A DNA stretch of 64,000 nt from assembly GCA_020637985.1 (NCBI GenBank), contig JACKJK010000003.1, forward strand, positions 450,896 through 514,895, in the 5' to 3' direction. How positions within the stretch are numbered: position 1 is the stretch's first letter; the number at the start of each line of letters is the position of its first letter. Below, in pieces: positions 61,974 to 64,000 of the stretch. The notes beneath the pieces are model-generated. The model saw only the letters and a program-made list of their open reading frames with translations. It was not told the DNA's origin and did not search any database. Made by a program: the position numbers and the translations under genes. This stretch comes from Rhodobiaceae bacterium. GTDB taxonomy: Bacteria > Pseudomonadota > Alphaproteobacteria > Rhizobiales > Tepidamorphaceae.

Positions 61974-64000
61974 CTAGACCAGGATGAAGTCGTCGGCGTC
62001 GAGATCGGCCTTGAGGACGCCTTGCAGGGTCACCGAATCGTCGCCGTCGAGCTGGATGATGGTGGGGCCGGCGCCGCCGCTGTCATCGGCAGCGGCAAGG
62101 ACCGCGTTGAAGTCGGCAAATCCGAAATCGACGATGTACAGAACATCGCCAAGACCGGCACCGGCGGAAAAATCGGTGATGATGTCGACGCCGGAGCCAT
62201 TGCCGAAGAAGTAGGTGTCGTTGCCGCCGTTACCGATCATCAGGTCGGCGCCCGCATTGCCGGTGATGGCGTTGTTGCCGGCGTTTCCGATCAGCGTGTT
62301 GCCGAGCTCGTTGCCGGTGGCGTTGATATCGGCGGTTCCCAGCAGCGAGAGGTTCTCGATGTTGGAGAACAGCGCGAAGGACACCGACGAGTTCACTTGG
62401 TCGGTTCCCTCGCCCGCCCCCTCGTTGGCCGTGTCGCCGGCATCGTCGATGACGTAGATGTCGTCGCCCGCGCCGCCGAACATGGTGTCCGCCCCCTGCA
62501 GGCCGTCCAGCGTGTTGTTGCCGGAATTGCCGATCAGCACATTGGCGAGCGTGTTGCCGACGGCGTTGATGTTGGCCGCGCCGAGCAGGCTCAGGTTTTC
62601 AATGTGGTCGACCAGCGCGAAACTGACGCTGGAATTGACCTGGTCCGTGCCGCCGCCAGTGGCAAGGTCGGATACCGTGTCATTCGCATCGTCGACGACG
62701 AAGATGTCATCTCCCTCGTTGCCGATCATGGTGTCTCGGCCGCCAAGGCCGTCCAGCGTGTTGTTGCCTGCATTGCCGATCAGGATGTTGTCGAGCTCGT
62801 TGCCGACAGCATTGATATTACCGGTGCCGAGAAGGCTCAGGTTCTCCAGATAGGAAAACAGCGCGAAGGAGACCGAGGAATTCACCTGGTCCTCGCCGCC
62901 CAGGCCGCCAGGACTGTCGGACACGCTGTCGCCGACATTGTCGACGACGTAGACGTCGTCTCCGTCGCCTCCGACCATGTTGTCGGCGCCGGTCAGGCCG
63001 TCGAGTGTGTTGTTTCCGGAATTGCCGAAGATGTTGTTGTCGAGCTCGTTGCCGATGGCATCGATATCGGCTGAGCCGACCAGGCTGAGGTTCTCGATGT
63101 TGGAGAACAGCGTGAAGCCGACGGAGGAATTGACCTGGTCGGTTCCCTGCCCGAGGGCTTCGGAGACGATATCGCCTGCATTGTCGACGACATAGGTGTC
63201 GTCGCCGGTCCCGCCCGACATCGTGTCGGCCCCGCCGACGCCGTCGAGGATGTTGTTGCCGCCATTGCCGATGATGACGTTGGCGAGCGAATTGCCGACG
63301 CCGTTGATGTTGGAGGAATCCAGCAGCGACAGGTTCTCAACGTTGTCGGGCAGAATGTAGAAGACCGTCGACTGGACGGTATCCGTGCCCTCGCCCGACA
63401 GCTCGGTCACCACGTCGCCTGCGTTGTCGACGATGTAGGTGTCGTCGTCCGCGCCGCCAATCAGCGTGTCGGCATTCGCCCCGCCGTCGAGAAAGTCGTT
63501 TCCGGCGCGCCCCTCCAGCCGATTGGCCGCGCCGTCGCCGGTGATGGAGTCTCCCTGGATGGTCCCGATGACGTTCTCGATGCCGGTGAGCTGGTCGGTG
63601 CCGATCGAATGGATGCTGTTGCCGTTCTCGCTGCCGACGGCCTGGTTGCTTCCCGCCGCGAGGTTCACCGTCACGAACTCGACGATTGCCGGGGCTTCGT
63701 CGAGGAAGTTTGCCGTGTCCGTTCCGGCCCCGCCGTCCAGCGTATCGTCGCCGGAGCCGCCGGTCAGCACATCATCGCCCTCGTTTCCGTAGAGCATGTC
63801 GGCTCCGGCATCGCCGTACAGCATATCGTTGCCGCCGGAGATGATCGTGCCGGCGTTGAAGGTCCGGTAGTCGCCATAGATGATATCGTCATTGCCGCCG
63901 CCGGAAATGACATCGTTGCCGCCGACGAAGGTTCCGGCGTTCATGTCGTCGACGTCGCCGATCAGGATATCGAACGTGCCGCCCGTGATGGTGTCGTTGC
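61974..64000 (-). CDS. RTX calcium-binding protein, C-terminal part (partial)
   Basis: At least 675 residues; the frame runs off the right edge, so the N-terminus is missing. The visible part begins with short nonapeptide blocks (GGNDVISGGGNDDIIYGD, GNEGDDVLTGGSGDDTLDGG), passes through a spacer around TANFLDEAPAIVEFVTVNLAAGSNQ, then carries five long RTX units of ~88 residues of the same type as the downstream gene. It ends with the same M10_C-like block (IITDFSAGAGLGDVLYI) and DDFILV. It is a tandem paralogue of the 1656-residue protein, 210 bp upstream of it on the same strand. Confidence 0.85.
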   Translation of the reverse strand, partial: NDTITGGTFDILIGDVDDMNAGTFVGGNDVISGGGNDDIIYGDYRTFNAGTIISGGNDMLYGDAGADMLYGNEGDDVLTGGSGDDTLDGGAGTDTANFLDEAPAIVEFVTVNLAAGSNQAVGSENGNSIHSIGTDQLTGIENVIGTIQGDSITGDGAANRLEGRAGNDFLDGGANADTLIGGADDDTYIVDNAGDVVTELSGEGTDTVQSTVFYILPDNVENLSLLDSSNINGVGNSLANVIIGNGGNNILDGVGGADTMSGGTGDDTYVVDNAGDIVSEALGQGTDQVNSSVGFTLFSNIENLSLVGSADIDAIGNELDNNIFGNSGNNTLDGLTGADNMVGGDGDDVYVVDNVGDSVSDSPGGLGGEDQVNSSVSFALFSYLENLSLLGTGNINAVGNELDNILIGNAGNNTLDGLGGRDTMIGNEGDDIFVVDDANDTVSDLATGGGTDQVNSSVSFALVDHIENLSLLGAANINAVGNTLANVLIGNSGNNTLDGLQGADTMFGGAGDDIYVIDDAGDTANEGAGEGTDQVNSSVSFALFSNIENLSLLGTADINATGNELGNTLIGNAGNNAITGNAGADLMIGNGGNDTYFFGNGSGVDIITDFSAGAGLGDVLYIVDFGFADFNAVLAAADDSGGAGPTIIQLDGDDSVTLQGVLKADLDADDFILV

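Overview
This is high-GC chromosomal DNA from an alphaproteobacterium, almost certainly of the order Hyphomicrobiales (Rhizobiales). The evidence is gene content and order: a ChoXWV choline system with BetI/BetA, the AapJQMP general amino-acid transporter, pcm-tolC-popZ, trkA-hfq-hflX, a cold-shock protein with two CSD domains, an NDUFS4-type complex I subunit, and CtrA-type boxes. Six tRNA genes are present (Glu-TTC, Pro-TGG, Arg-TCT, Asn-GTT, Cys-GCA, Ser-TGA). I saw no rRNA, CRISPR array, insertion sequence, integrase or prophage. Most of the window looks like core chromosome; the accessory part is the RTX pair at the right end.

Layout. 1-7.4 kb: the end of a CaiB/BaiF CoA-transferase, a UbiH-type monooxygenase, ACC deaminase (acdS), an orphan AceE-like E1/transketolase, a quinone oxidoreductase, a GNAT enzyme and a secreted protein of unknown function. 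7.6-13.7 kb: choline uptake and oxidation (betA, betI, choX, choW, choV), with a perfect 20-bp palindrome in the betI/choX gap and a glutathione S-transferase gene in the opposite orientation between choX and choWV. 13.8-17.4 kb: a four-gene membrane glycolipid cassette (GT39, PAP2, polyprenyl-phosphate GT2, LAB_N). 17.6-22.5 kb: housekeeping genes and three tRNAs (glyoxalase I, sirtuin, cold-shock protein, DUF192, complex I subunit, metC). 23-27.9 kb: aapJQMP, whose ATPase carries an unusual ~100-residue Ala/Lys/Pro-rich N-terminal extension. 28-32.5 kb: a minus-strand group of photolyase, cysteine synthase, AlaX and mercaptopyruvate sulfurtransferase, with tRNA-Asn upstream.

33-39.4 kb: a polyamine region with potABCD, an amidase and an acetylpolyamine amidohydrolase. 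It looks like import followed by deacetylation of polyamines. 39.7-48.7 kb: tRNA-Cys, pcm, tolC, popZ, then trkA, trkH, hfq, hflX and convergent mazG. Two conserved rhizobial blocks appear to be joined between popZ and trkA. 49-56.3 kb: a minus-strand run rlpA-dac-tmk-holB-metG-tatD-MBL, with two CtrA-like boxes upstream of rlpA. 56.6-64 kb: tRNA-Ser, then two tandem minus-strand RTX genes. The complete one (1656 aa) combines about 21 propeller-like repeats (plausibly three seven-bladed propellers) with a C-terminal RTX region; the other runs off the right edge.

Start codons were chosen from family alignment and Shine-Dalgarno spacing. Several genes appear to use GTG or TTG (PAP2, alaX, cysK, phrB, potA, tolC, hflX, holB, tmk, rlpA).
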